Assembly: GCA_015143295.1 (NCBI GenBank)
Contig: CM026570.1
Span: forward strand, 27,473,250-27,537,249
Source: Tetracentron sinense
Lineage: Eukaryota > Streptophyta > Magnoliopsida > Trochodendrales > Trochodendraceae
DNA: 64,000 nt
Direction of reading: 5' to 3'
Both the position numbers and the translations under genes were made by a program. The first letter of the stretch is position 1. The number at the start of each line of letters is the position of its first letter. Under the pieces are notes generated by a model that was given only the letters and a program-made list of their open reading frames with translations, was not told where the DNA came from and searched no databases. Of the stretch, positions 12,302-23,613 are shown piece by piece.

Positions 12302-12838
12302 GGGATTTCTCCTGTTTCCAGTTGATTTTCACTCTTTTGGGGACTTCTCCTGTTGTAGTCGACTTTGTACTCTCCTGGGGATTTGTACCTTGATATTTCT
12401 AGCGGAGTTACTTTGTACTCTGCTGGGGAATTTGAGAGAGATTGTCTCTGCTGGGGAGAGTTCTTGGAGAGAGGTTGTCTCTTGCTTGGGGAAGGCCTTC
12501 GGGGGAGATTGTCCCAGAAGACTTTTGCTAGGGAAAGAGTCCGGAGAGGTTTTCTCTGTGGGGAGTCTCTGACTTTGAGAATGTTTCGACTTCTATTTTG
12601 AGTTTTCATTTGATGGAAATTTTATACCCTTGAGAATCGACTCGGCTGGGTAGTCGAGAGGATTATTGCTCTGTTTGGGGGAGATTGACTCTGTTGGGAG
12701 ACTTTAGAGAGGCTTTGACTCCAATGGGAATTGTTTAGGGGATGTCTGAATCCTTTTAGTGACCGCACCTGATTGTCAGGTTACCTACGTACCCTTTCCA
12801 GAATCAGGTCATGACATAATTCAAGCAAATGCTACAGA
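12302..12838 (-). mobile_element. Tat-2 3' UTR fragment between insertions
   Basis: Continues the stretch that ends at 2374. It has degenerate CTCTGCTGGGGA motifs (12400-12560), and 12759-12830 matches 29480-29540 of Tat-1 (CAGGTTACCTACGTACC against caggctgcctacgtacc, then tcaggtcatgac). No gene is supported; open frames on either strand come from the purine/pyrimidine bias. Confidence 0.65.
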
Positions 12839-14205
12839 TGACAAGGGAGGGTATAAGCAGCGAAATTTGTCTTTGCTTATCAAATTTCCTCTATTGTTGT
12901 ATAGAGTTTATTGTTTATTGTGGGAGACTATCCTTCCAATCTAAGTAAACTCAGATTGTTAATTACCTTCCCTATTTGGGGAAGAACCTCTAATAAAGAA
13001 GAATGAAATTAAGAAGAACAAGATATTGAATAAAATATTTTATTTATTCAATGGGATCGCTCATATCCCATGTAGGTGTTACAAGATACCTCATTAGAGG
13101 TTTTAGCATTAAAAAAGAAAGAAAAGAAAGAGAGGTGCCCATATTGAGGGTTCACCTGGTATTCTCCATATGGGGGAGATCCTCCTTCTTCCTCCTTAAC
13201 TGTTGTTCCTGCAAAAATAAAGCTTTTTCCTTCCTTCTCTTGTACGTATGTGGGTATTTTTGCATTAGGAGTTTCTTATGAGGAACTCCCTCTTTTATAT
13301 CTTTTTGGAGAGTCCTTTTTGGACTCTCCTTTGACTTCCTCTTTTTTAGAAAATCAAAAGAGGCCAACTCTCCTTAGAGAGGGCCATCTGTCAAAGACAG
13401 CTAGTTTCTCTTATCTTAGAGAAACCACGCGGATGGGAGTCCTTTTTAAAGGACTCCAAATTGGTTTCCTTTTCTGGAAAACCTGAGAGGATTAAACTTC
13501 CTCCAAAAAGGGAAAATATTCTTATCTTTCCCGAAAAAGGGAAGAGATAACTTTCCCTTTCGGATAGGGTGTCATATGACACTCTCTCATTACAGAAAGA
13601 GAGAGAATCTCTATCTTGGGATCCCCTAAAGCTAGTAGAGAGTCCTTTTATTAAGGATTCTCTACTACATGGCGGTCAAATAATGGCTGTCATCTGGGAA
13701 AGGACTGACCTTGGTCAGTCCGTAAATAAAATAGGTGAGACCCATGGTCTTACCCGCGGTCTAGTTCAAGTCCAAGTATATTTGGACCGCGGCCCAGGAT
13801 CTGACCTTAGTCAGCCTGTGGACCAATATAGGGTAGGACCATGGATCCAATCCTTGGTATAGATTAGGTCCTTGGCCTTTTATGGTCATGGACTGGGCTA
13901 GTCATTGACTGTCCCGCGGATGAACTCATGGAGTCTGTCCGCAAGCTTGAATGAGGTTTGTCCGTGAGGGAAATCCCTATCCACGTGTAGTCCCCTAAGG
14001 ACTAACACAAAGGATTTCTACGTGGCATTAATGCCCTGCTGCTAGCATTTAATGCTAGGCAGGCTAACGGTAAGTCAGCCTTTGGCCAGTTGATGTGTGT
14101 GCCTTTAGCATCCGCGAAGCCTAATTGCCCATCCAATAGGTGGTGATCCTGTGTATGCAGGTGCACCATACACCCACCTTGTGGACGATGAGATTTCACT
14201 GCCCA
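12839..14205 (-). mobile_element. Hairpin-rich solo-LTR-like insertion
   Basis: A 1367-bp insert with TG...CA ends flanked by the 4-mer CAGA (12835-12838 and 14206-14209). Deleting it joins Tat-2 sequence (GCTACAGAGGGTGTCCCTG) into alignment with Tat-1 at 29540-29560, which supports both ends. No internal ORF is credible. A chain of short perfect inverted repeats runs along nearly all of it, for example 13307-13329, 13404-13425, 13436-13457, 13702-13721 and 14042-14058. Orientation is a guess from AATAAA-like and T-rich parts. I do not recognise the family; it could be a solo LTR of a copia or gypsy element. Confidence 0.6.
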
Positions 14206-14528
14206 CAGAGGGTGTCCCTGAAGAGGTTATATGAAAGAAAGGCTGTTAGGCTCAAGGGGAGCTAAGCAGCGGAATTCATATTCTCGGATAGGAATGAATC
14301 CCCGGATGCACACCTTGCCTTGCTCTTCCTTTTTATTCTCTAACCTGGCCGATCAACCATAGAAGACTAAGGAGGGTGTAAATGCTCCACTCATTCTAGC
14401 AATTGGAACGGGGGGAATGCATGCTTTCCAGCGAGCAAGGATAGAAGATGAAGGAGGGGAAGGGAATCAGCAAGGTAGGAACCACTTCTCATTTTTAGAG
14501 TCAGGTAGGTCATCGGGCATACCGATCC
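14206..14528 (-). mobile_element. Tat-2 3' UTR fragment
   Basis: Matches Tat-1 29545-29640 (TGAAAGAAAGGCTGTTAGGC against tgaaagaaaggcttgtaagg) and ends where a gypsy LTR begins (TGTCGCGACCC at 14529). Non-coding. Confidence 0.6.
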
Positions 14529-15808
14529 TGTCGCGACCCAAAACCCACCCTAGGAGTTAGAGGAACTTGGCCGACAATATACTGTCACACTCACACACAT
14601 GCATTTACACATGGTATTAACAGTTGGGACTACTGTACCAAAGAGGGAATTCTAATCAAATATTCTAGACGAATCAATGGTATAAAACTCCAAGAAAGTG
14701 CTAAGACCGCAAATATGTATACTTTGTCACCACAGCTAATCCACTCAGAATCTAACACCACTTACTGATAACCCTCTACGGGAGGTTCCTCCAAAGGCTC
14801 CTCGACGTACTCCTCTTCCACCCATGGACCAGGAGCACAAACATCAATGGAGCCGCAGCTCCTCAGAAACCTACCGACATAAGAAGTACGGCTGAGCATG
14901 GAATACTCAGCGGGTACTAAGCACTAACCACAGTCATAGCATACGGATAGCATACATAAAGCAGGAACAATTCACGCATATAAAGCAGGAATGATTCATA
15001 TCATTGACAATAAAGTAAAGCAATATAATTCATCATGCTTGCATTCATAAAAGCCGGTAAAACCCTTGAAATCTTGTGCACTTGACTTGGCTTGAAATAT
15101 CTTTTCGTACTTGAAAGCTTGTCGTTTTTGTCTTGCTTGATCTTGTCGAGCGTGTCATACGTGTCATGTCATGCATGTCATGCGTGCTTGCTTGTGATCA
15201 TGTAACTTGTGAGATACACTTGTGAGATATCCTTGTGAGATGCGCTTGAGAGATGCCTTGAGAGGGAAGGGAGACCCTTCTTTATGCAATGCACTTGCGA
15301 GGGAAGGGAGGCCCTTCTTCATGATATGCACTTGTGAGTGAGGGGAGACCCCTCGTGGAATGTTGGTTCTTGTTTTCTTGTGAAAAGCGAGGTAAAACAT
15401 ATCGTAGGATATGTCCCACCTCTAACCATGTTCTTGAAAACCTCGATAAATCATGTCATGCATGCCGTGCTCGTGGGAACCGTGTACATGCTTGCATTTG
15501 ACTTTGGGGAATTCACAACACATAATGTATCAAGAAACACACTATCTAGGCCCACTAGCAATATCAATTTATTAGGCATGCATTGGCATTTCACCTTGGT
15601 GTGTTCATTTCATCAAACATGGTGTTTTCATTATTCACTGTATGCTCACATTACACTTTCATTATTAGTACATTCATTCATTCGTCACATCATCCACACG
15701 GCATCCATTCGCCAACATCCACCTCCATTCATAGCACATGTGTAAATGAAAGAAATCAAAAGAGACTATAAAAACTAGGAGGGTAGTAAGAGTACCGACC
15801 TTGAAGAA
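14529..15808 (-). repeat. Truncated chromovirus-type LTR
   Basis: Starts TGTCGCGACCCAAAACCCAC, the same first bases as the Tekay LTRs at 42597 and 49597 (there ...AAAATACCCCCTA), so on the minus strand this is the LTR 3' end. Its body has TACTCAGCGGGTACTAAGC and ACATATCGTAGGATATGTCC, related to 17130-17700. It runs to about 15808 (AGTACCGACCTTGAAG) and then host integrase sequence starts, so the promoter half with TATA and start is missing. No matching second LTR and no target duplication are seen. Confidence 0.65.
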
Positions 15809-16698
15809 ATGGTAGGGCACACTCACTCAATTGATTTGAACATGGTTTACATTGTTGGGGATAATGAGTGTGCCAAAGATGGCCTCCTATCATTTCCTAG
15901 AGAATCAATGAGTATAAAACGCCTATCAGATCTAGACCCTAAGCATAGTATCGTTTAACTTTGTCCATATTGATTGGCTCTAGGAGGTCATCGTCATCTA
16001 TACATCCGAGTTGAAGGGTGCCGCTTGAGAATTTGTCTCAGACGAGGTATGGGCCTTCATAGTTGGGAGTGAACTTACTCCTTGGGTCAGGGTGGTTTGA
16101 CAACACTTTTCGGAGAACCAGGTCACCGATTTCAATGCTTTGGGGCTGACCTTCTTGTTGAATGCCCTAACCATGTGCCTTTGATAGGCCTAAGAGTGGT
16201 TGATGGCTTTCAGTCGCTGCTCTTCGATCAGATTTAGCTGCTCATATCGGGTCTGTGCTCATTCTGCTTATGATATTTCTGCTTCCATTAACACTCGGAG
16301 TGATAGAATTTCTACTTTAATAGAGAAGACTGCTTCCATACCATAAGCCAGAGAGAATGGTGTTGCCCCAATCGAAGTTCAGATGGACATTCTGTAGGTC
16401 ATGAGTGCATATGAGAGCATTTTATGCCAGGCAAAGTAATTGATTGCCATCTTCTCTATGATTTTCTTCATGTTTTTGTTGGCAGCTTCAACTGCACCAT
16501 TGGTCTATGACCTGTAAGGCATGGAGTTGTGATGCTGTATCTTGAATTTCTGGTAGAGATCTGTCATTCCTTTGTTGCAGAAGTTGAGAGCATTGTTTGT
16601 TACAATCTCAAATGGGACACCGTACCGGTAGATGATATCATTTTTCAGAAAAATTTTGAACCACTGAGGCTGTGATGTTGGCATAAGAGGCTGTCTTG
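15809..16698 (-). pseudogene. pol: Tat-2 integrase core and C-terminus, decayed
   Basis: On the minus strand the segment reads as a Tat-type integrase: FEIVTNNALNFCNKGM (second catalytic Asp changed to Asn: TNNALNF instead of TDNALNF in Tat-1), FKIQHHNSMPYRS, stop, TNGAVEAANKNMKKIIEKM with the catalytic Glu, PFSLAYGMEAVFSIKVE, then NLIEEQRLKAINHS and the C-terminal VRAFNKKV. There are several stops and at least one frame change after VSPKALK. It is collinear with 29700-30480 of Tat-1. The N-terminal half lies at 19119-19907 beyond a solo LTR. Confidence 0.8.
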
Positions 16699-18652
16699 GT
16701 CGCGCCCCAAAATACCCCCTAGAAGTTAAGAGATACTTTAGAGGTGACTATTAGTACCTGTCAAACCATCCTGTAATGAACAAGACTAACATGATATAAT
16801 CACAATAATAATCAGAATGCGGAAGCTAAACACGAGTGCGGAAGCGTAAACCAATTTTTTTCCTTTCTATATAAGGTGGTCTGTATCCCAAGTGAATATA
16901 TATACAAAACATATCAAGGTAAAGGTGGACATGCCCATCTATCAAAATACAAAAAGAACTATTGAGCCCACTATGCTCAGTAGTAATCTAAATATGGCCA
17001 CACATCGTGGTCTCTATCCTCCTGCGACTGCGTCGGGATAAGAGGCTCTTTCTCCTTTACATACTCTTTCTTAACCCAAGGCTCAGGGTTGAGGGCTTCC
17101 TCGGTACCTGCCGACATAAAAGTACAATTGAGCATGGAATACTCAGCGAGTACAAGCTACTAGCTAACCATAGCAACAACATAACACAAGACAACAAGAT
17201 CTAATTCATCATATCAAATTGAAACAAAAATAGCAACATATGAAAAATAACATTGAAGTAAAGCAATGTGATAATTCTTGACATGCTTGAATGAATGCGG
17301 AACTCCGGTAAAACTCATAGTTTAAAAATAACATCTTATTCTTGAAAATGGTCTTTCTTATTTCTTTCAAAACTTGTTCGTCATGTTTGAAAACTTGTTT
17401 CTTGTCTTAGTCTTGTTCGTGAGAATCACACATGCTTGTCTTGTCTTGCTTGGAATCACATGTCTTGCTTGTTCTTGTCATGTTCTTGACTTGACTTGCT
17501 TGTATACTTGTGAGCCAGAGGTTAGAGCCCTTGAAGCGACTTGTGAGCCGGGAATGTAAATTCCCTTCAGTGAAATAGATATATATAGAAAAGGGTACAC
17601 CAACCTCCTTGTCTTGTTTTTTGTGAGCCAGGTATGACATATCTTGCGATATGACCTACCCTTGACCGGCCTGATGTCCGGCTTTATCAATCATGCTTGT
17701 TTTCTTGTGAGTCAGGTATGACATATCCTAGGGATATGCCCTACCCTTAACCGGCCAGATGTCCGGCTTCATCATTCGTATCGTGAATCACATTCTTATT
17801 CTTGTTGTTTCGTATACTTTGTACTTTAAGAAAATCTTGGTTAATACATTTAAGTGTGTGTGTGTGGCAATGTGTAATAATCATGATGACATGAACAAAT
17901 AAAAGAAATCGTGTGTGTAGCACTTATAGTGATCATGATAGCATATGCAACAAAAGGGGTCTTGCATAGCATTTTTATTCTCAATATAATCATGCGAGGA
18001 CGCATACAACGTAACAAGCATTTAATCGACTTATCATTTGTTTGGGAAAAATTGTATAATCCTACTTCCATTTTCTTCATTAAATCCATTTAACTCTAGT
18101 TTAAGCATTTCATCAAACACATGGCGTGCAACATTTCTTAGTCGTTTCATTTCCTCTTTTTAGTGCATGCATTTCATCAAAACATCAAGGTACGTTCATT
18201 ATTTGTAGAATACTCTTCCAACATTTTCCATTACACACAATACATCACACATCATGGCATCCAAATGCCTCAACCCCCATCCAATCCATAAATCATGATA
18301 CCACTTATTTATCTTGTTTATATTTAGCGAAAATGGTACATTTCAAAGAAAAGAGGAATGCAAGATCAAAAATCATCATTTCCAATAGAGAAACCCTAAT
18401 TATTGCTAAGGGAGTTAGTAGGGTGTACTAACCTTGAGATTAACTCCTAATCTTGGAAGAAAACCCTTGATTGAGCTCCTAACTCAATAGAGATGATCCC
18501 TCTTTGAAGAAAATGCTCCAAACTTGAAATGGGGAAAAGATCCTTGCAATCCAAAGCCCACTTAAGCAAAGCCCTAACCCTTCCTCCTTCTCTCTTAATC
18601 TCTCAAAACCTAAGCTCAAGGGTTTATGAGGACCCAAACCCACGAATTTGAG

Positions 18653-18660
18653 TTTTTATA
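18653..18660 (-). promoter_or_regulatory. TATA box of solo LTR
   Basis: TATAAAAA on the minus strand, 75-215 bp downstream of the palindrome cluster in the direction of transcription; the gypsy LTR promoter is expected here. Confidence 0.5.
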
Positions 18661-18735
18661 GAAAATCGGGTGGTCAAAGACCCATTTACCCTTAATGATT
18701 TGGCAAAAATAGACCAAAAGGGCAAAATCCCACAT

Positions 18736-18870
18736 GATCGGTCGACCGATCAAAAATGACCTCTCTGGAAAATTTTCTCATTCATTTAGTGCGATATTCG
18801 GTCGACCGGTAATTGGCATCGGTCGACCGGTGGCTGTTCGGTCAACCGGTAGCAAATTCGGTCGATCGGT
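18736..18870. repeat. Cluster of five GGTCGACC-type palindromes
   Basis: GATCGGTCGACCGATC at 18736-18751, then two CGGTCGACCGGT, one CGGTCAACCGGT and one CGGTCGATCGGT, spaced 16-55 bp. They sit in U3, just upstream of the TATA box. Confidence 0.8.
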
Positions 18871-19118
18871 TCCCTGTGTTTTTGCTCAATTTGCTGTTTT
18901 CTCTCATTTTTCTCACTTCGGTATTTCGGCCATTACTTTTGACTCGTTCGTCGGATTTTAACGATTTAACTTACGTTGGATTCATCTTTTGAAGGGGAAC
19001 GTTTCTAGTGTTTTAGAATCATCAAATTCTTCTTTATTTATTAATTGGATTACATGAAAGGTCAAATTAGCCATGAAAACGCTATTCATTAGGTACGAAA
19101 AGTTTTGGAGTGCTACAA

Positions 19119-19907
19119 CCTCGACCTATTTGGTGAAGTAATCGATTTCCACTAGGATAATTGATGTCTGTTGGATGCTTTCGACACTATAGGGCTGATG
19201 ACGTCAATGCCCAATGCTGAGAATGGCCATGGAGCCATGAGATTGTGTAGCCTGGTTGGCAGTGCATTGATCCTGTCGGCATAGATTTGGCACTGGCAGC
19301 ACTTCTATACATGTTGGCAATAGTCAGATTCCATTGTAGACCAGTAGTAGCCCAACCTGAGTATCTTCTTAGAAAGCATTAACTTGTTCATGTGTGGGCC
19401 GTAAGTTCCTCCATGAACTTCTTCAACTACTAGTGCAGCTTAACGAGTGTCAAGGCATCTGAGCCAGATAAAGTTCGACGATCTCTTATAAAAGATTCCT
19501 CCTGAAAGGAAAAACTGAATGGCTAATCTTTTGATTACCCGGTGGTCTATTTTAGTAGCATCGAGTGGGAAAGTCCCGTCCTCGAGGTACTGCTTGATGT
19601 CTGCATACCCAGGCTTATTATTGTCTGATACCTCTTCTATCTCAAGGCAGTAGGCAGACTGATCCTGTTGTTGAATCTCAATTGGCTAGAGCATGACTCC
19701 CTTGGGTATTTGAACCATGGAAACGAGAGTGGCCAGTGCATCGACGAATCTGTTGTGATTCCTTGGCCTATAACTGAAGGTGATTCTCCTGAACTGAGTG
19801 ATCAACATGTTAAGGTAGGCCAGGTACGAGACTAGCCTTGCTTCTTGAATGACCCAAGATTCATTTGCCTGACAGATTACCAAAGACGAGTCATCGTAGA
19901 CGTCTAT
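19119..19907 (-). pseudogene. pol: Tat-2 RNase H end and integrase N-terminus, decayed
   Basis: On the minus strand: VYDDSSLVICQANESWVIQEARLV (RNase H), RNHNRFVDALATLVSMVQIPKG, then a linker, KRSSNFIWLRCLDTR, stop, EEVHGGTYGPHMNKLMLSKK with the His pair, CQCQIYADRINALP with the Cys pair of the HHCC zinc site, and PWPFSALGIDVISPI with the first catalytic Asp. It is collinear with 30490-31262 of Tat-1. A solo LTR cuts it at 19118 and another begins at 19908. Confidence 0.82.
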
Positions 19908-21057
19908 TGTAGAGCCCCGGATTTTCTGCAAACACGGACCCTGTGAATGAATAGTGTCTTGCACTAGGTGTGTTCAAACCAAGGTTTTCAATGTGATCTT
20001 GGCATTTGGTTAATGTTAAGATGAATACATTTTTGTATAAAACATGCGATATGTGTTGTATGAGTTGAGGATTTAGAGTGTGGTGAGCCTTAGGCCTGGG
20101 AACCGAGTTCACTAGGCCTTGAATAGTGCCCTTGTGTGGTGTGTGTAAAGGCTTAAGGCCTTTGCTTTTGTTCTTGGTGCTATGGTTCATTTTATTCCTG
20201 GTAGTATGGTGAGTTAAGTGAGGATTTTATATGTGTATGTTGAGTCTCAAAACAAGAGTATAATAATACTCAAGTATCGAGGGTATGACATACCCTAAGT
20301 GTGAATGTAGAAACCGGGAACCATTTCACAATGTTGAGAATAGTGCCCCGGGCACAAGTCTTGTAAAGGTCGAGGGTCATTTATGTAATTTGGTTATGAG
20401 GTAGGATGAGAATAGTTTAACTTAGTATAAGTGTTGTGTTGGGTGTTTGGGATGAAGAAACAAGGGTATGAAAACATGCTCGAAGCTTTAAGTGAATAGT
20501 GCTGTGAATAGTGTCAATTCAAGGGATTTTGTAGCGGCCGAGGTCTCCCATGCACATGGGTTGTGTCCAACGGGTTACCTTAGTTTAGATTAAGAACCTA
20601 GGGTCGTGAGTTATGAGAATAGAGTAGAGGTTGGATTCAAGGTAGATGGGGTGTGAAAATACGCTAAGTGTCAAGAAGAACGTCTTATCATACCCTCAAG
20701 TTTGAATAGCTCAAGTTTTTTTACCTCTTATCGGAATCGAGTGATTCTTGAGCCACTAGAACCGTATTGGAACCCTCTTCGAGGTTCATGTTTAACGTTT
20801 TTCTATATTTTGAGTCTAAGATAAGTCAAATGTGAGTTTTTCATCATTTTTCTGTTGAATTTTCTGACCTAGTCACCTTTATGGCCACTTTTGACCATGA
20901 ATATTGAAGAATTAGAAGTTGTATAAAACATCAAAGTTGTTTCCCTTTCAAAGGCGAGTCCAATGCAGATTGAATCATCAAAATCTGATGAGCGAGTCAA
21001 AAGTTATGGTCGAAATACCAAACAGAAAAAAATCTAGACAGCTCTCAAGGATTTGGA

Positions 21058-21165
21058 CAATCGATCGTCCCAAGATGACGATCGATTGTCAGGAGCCCAG
21101 AAATCTGGATAGCTTATGGGAACGTGGATGATCGATCGTCCTGACTGACGATCGATCATCAGAGC
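21058..21165. repeat. Cluster of four GATCGATC-type palindromes
   Basis: GACAATCGATCGTCC, GACGATCGATTGTC, GATGATCGATCGTCC and GACGATCGATCATC, about 55-160 bp upstream of the TATA box of the 3.7-kb LTR. Confidence 0.8.
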
Positions 21166-21216
21166 ATGATTTCATTTTTTTTAGTCATGGAAATGAGGGT
21201 TTTTAAGCCCTTGGCC

Positions 21217-21224
21217 TATAAATA
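21217..21224 (+). promoter_or_regulatory. TATA box of 3.7-kb LTR
   Basis: GGCCTATAAATAGG context, followed by purine-rich AGAGAGAGATTGGAGAGAAAG, a usual plant LTR leader. Confidence 0.6.
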
Positions 21225-22537
21225 GGAAGCCAAGTTGGGGGTTTTAGGTAAACCTAAACCTAAGAGAGAGATTGGAGAGAAAGAGAAGGGATATTGGGGA
21301 TTTACAAGAAAGGTTTTGAGATTAAAGGATCAAGAGGAGATCAAGATCAAGATTGGTCTTCCCCAAATCAAGTAAGGGTTCCTCCACCTTTCAAGTTGGT
21401 GTTCTTCCTCAAGCTTGGGACTCCAAATCAAGGTTTTTCTTCAAGATCAAGCATTGTTCTTCAAGGTTAGTACACTCTTACTAACTAACTTAGTATTAAC
21501 CTAGGTTTCTTCTTGAAATGGATTATGATTTGACAATATGTACTCCTAATCTCCTTTAAGATCAATGATTCCTAAAATTTATGCAAGATAACCTAAGGAT
21601 GGATGGGTGGATGGAATGTATGGGTGGTATTTGGTATTGAGGCGTTTGATGCCAAGTGGTGTGATGAATGTGGTGTGATGAAAATGGTGGAAGGGCAATG
21701 TATCAATAATACACGCACACAATGTGTTTGATGGAATGCTTGAACCATAAGAACATGAACAAAAGACTATAAAGAAATATTGAATGCCACTTGTTTGATA
21801 AAATGCATGAATGAGAATGCAATGAATTAAATGAAGAGTTATGAAAGCATGATTTATGTAGTTTTCCTAAATGGTGATTTTATTCAAATACTCTATATGC
21901 TTGTTAAATTTTCACACGACTATAATAAGAATTGAAATGCTATATGTGATTTTAAAAGGGTTGAACACCACACGTTGATAAAATGCATGAATGAGTTGTG
22001 AATCTAAGACTAGGAAAACATGAATGAAAGTTAGAAAAATGTTGCATGGAAGGTGTTTGATGAAATGCTTGAACATATGAACATGAATAAAATGCTATGA
22101 AGATGTTAAAAGCCTTGTGCTCGATGAAATGCATGTATGGAATTGAAAACCCAAGCTTATGAACCATGACTTAGGGATTTCCCCAATTTAATAGTTTTAA
22201 ATAATGAAATGTATGTTCCTTCAAATCTCACATGTTTATTGATAGATTAGTAAATTGGATAAATTATTCTATATGTTTTCCTTAAAATCTTCCATGTCTA
22301 TGAAAATGGAAGAAATACTATATAATGCTTTATTTATGCAAGCCACCATGATATCACCAATTGTTGCGCACATGCATGTATGAACTGATCTTTTTAAAAA
22401 TATGAGAATACTCACAAGAACACGACAAGAACAAGACACTTGATTTACGAACCAAATGATAAAACTGGACATCGGGCCGATCAAGGGTAGGGCATATCCC
22501 CCGGATATGTCATACTTGGCTCACAAGAAAACAAGAT

Positions 22538-23030
22538 AAGATGCTAATGTGTTCCGTTCCATTATAGTCCAGGCATTAGTAAAGCAAGACAAGAATCTAG
22601 TATGTTCGTCCATCTCATAGTTCGGGTACTAGTTAAACAAGACAAGAACCTAGTATGTCCGTCCATTTCATAGTTCGGGTACTAGTCAAGACAAGAAAAG
22701 ATTCTAATGTGTTCCGTTTCATTATAGTCCGGGCATTAGTAAAGCAAGACAAGAACCTAGTATGTCCGTCCATTTCATAGTTCGGGTACTAGTTAAAGAA
22801 GACAAGAACCTAGTATGTCCGTCCATTTCATAGTTGAGGTACTAGTCAAGACAAGACAAGATGCTAATGTGTCCCGTTCCATTATAGTCCGGGCATTAGT
22901 AAAGCAAGACAAGAACCTAATATGTCTGTCCATTTCATAGTTCGGGTACTAGGCAAACAAGACAAGCAAGAATGACAAGATCCTAGTACGACCGTCTATT
23001 TCATAGTTCGGGTACTAGCTAAATAAGATA
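22538..23030 (+). repeat. Higher-order tandem repeat (A-B-B) x 3
   Basis: Units of about 53 bp, each ending near AAGACAAG. A units contain CATTATAGTCCGGGCATTAG; B units contain CATTTCATAGTTCGGGTACT. Their order is A B B, A B B, A B B, with the last B pair less conserved and one B extended by about 14 bp. Confidence 0.8.
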
Positions 23031-23613
23031 AGTGAAATGAAGATTTTGATAAGATGTGTACGGTAACCACAAGATGCATAAGACGTATAAGGAACCCACG
23101 AGGTAATTGAAACAAGATTGGTTAAAGCATGAACATAATGCATGATTTACTAGATGATATTCAAGATTTTTAATTTTTTTTTGTCTTAGCTTCCGCACTC
23201 TGATTATGATGATATGATGATGAACTATACCACGCATGACTTATTATTGTTAATACTATTGTTAGCTAGTAACTTGTACTCGTTGAGTATTCCATACTCA
23301 ACCATACATATTGATGTCGGCAGGTTCACAATTCGTTACATATGCTCTGAGTCCTTGGATCAAGGCGGTTCATGGAGAGTAGGAGCTTACTCGGGATTGT
23401 CGTCCGGATGTTAGGAGTCTTGGCATGTGGCCAATGGTTGGGTTGAGTGAGAGAGACATGTATTTTGGGTTTTTTTTTTGGGGACATGTGTATCCCTTGA
23501 GTTGGTAACTCGAGTGAAGGATTTTATGTACATGTCTTAGTTTATCTTCAGGTATTGTAATCAATTGCACTTGGAATACAGTTAAGTCATCAAAGAAATT
23601 CTCAGTTCACTAT

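Larger units (their letters stand above)
16699..19118 (-). repeat. Solo LTR, chromovirus type
   Basis: About 2.42 kb. On the minus strand it begins TGTAGCACTCCAAAACTTTTC and ends near GGGGCGCGACCA, the same pattern as the Tekay LTR (TGTAGCACC...GGGTCGCGACA), but the body differs. TATA is at 18653-18660, with five CGGTCGACCG-like palindromes upstream at 18736-18870. It splits the Tat-2 integrase between the segments matching AASYANVT and the following bases of Tat-1. No internal region is present, as expected from LTR-LTR recombination. The exact left end and the target duplication are unclear. Confidence 0.75.
19908..23609 (+). repeat. Solo LTR, 3.7 kb, chromovirus type, plus strand
   Basis: Starts TGTAGAGCCCCGGATTTT (compare TGTAGCACCCCGAACTTTT of the Tekay LTR) and ends AGTTCA, flanked by the 4-mer CTAT (19904-19907 and 23610-23613). 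A TATA box lies at 21217-21224 with four GACGATCGATCGTC-type palindromes upstream, and an ordered three-part repeat lies at 22538-23030. Near its end TACTCGTTGAGTATTCCATACTCA and TGTCGGCAGG echo the other LTRs (tactcagcgagtac..., ctgccgacat). No ORF is credible. It lies in opposite orientation to the element it interrupts. Confidence 0.78.

Noticed and set aside
12247..12609. Minus-strand 120-codon ORF (Ser/Pro/Arg-rich) as a gene
   Set aside because: It overlaps the copia LTR end and the Tat-2 3' UTR; its composition reflects the CTCTGCTGGGGA repeats.
13021..14060. Single microRNA precursor in the hairpin region
   Set aside because: The hairpins are short (5-14-bp arms) and chained; none has the long stem of a plant miRNA precursor.
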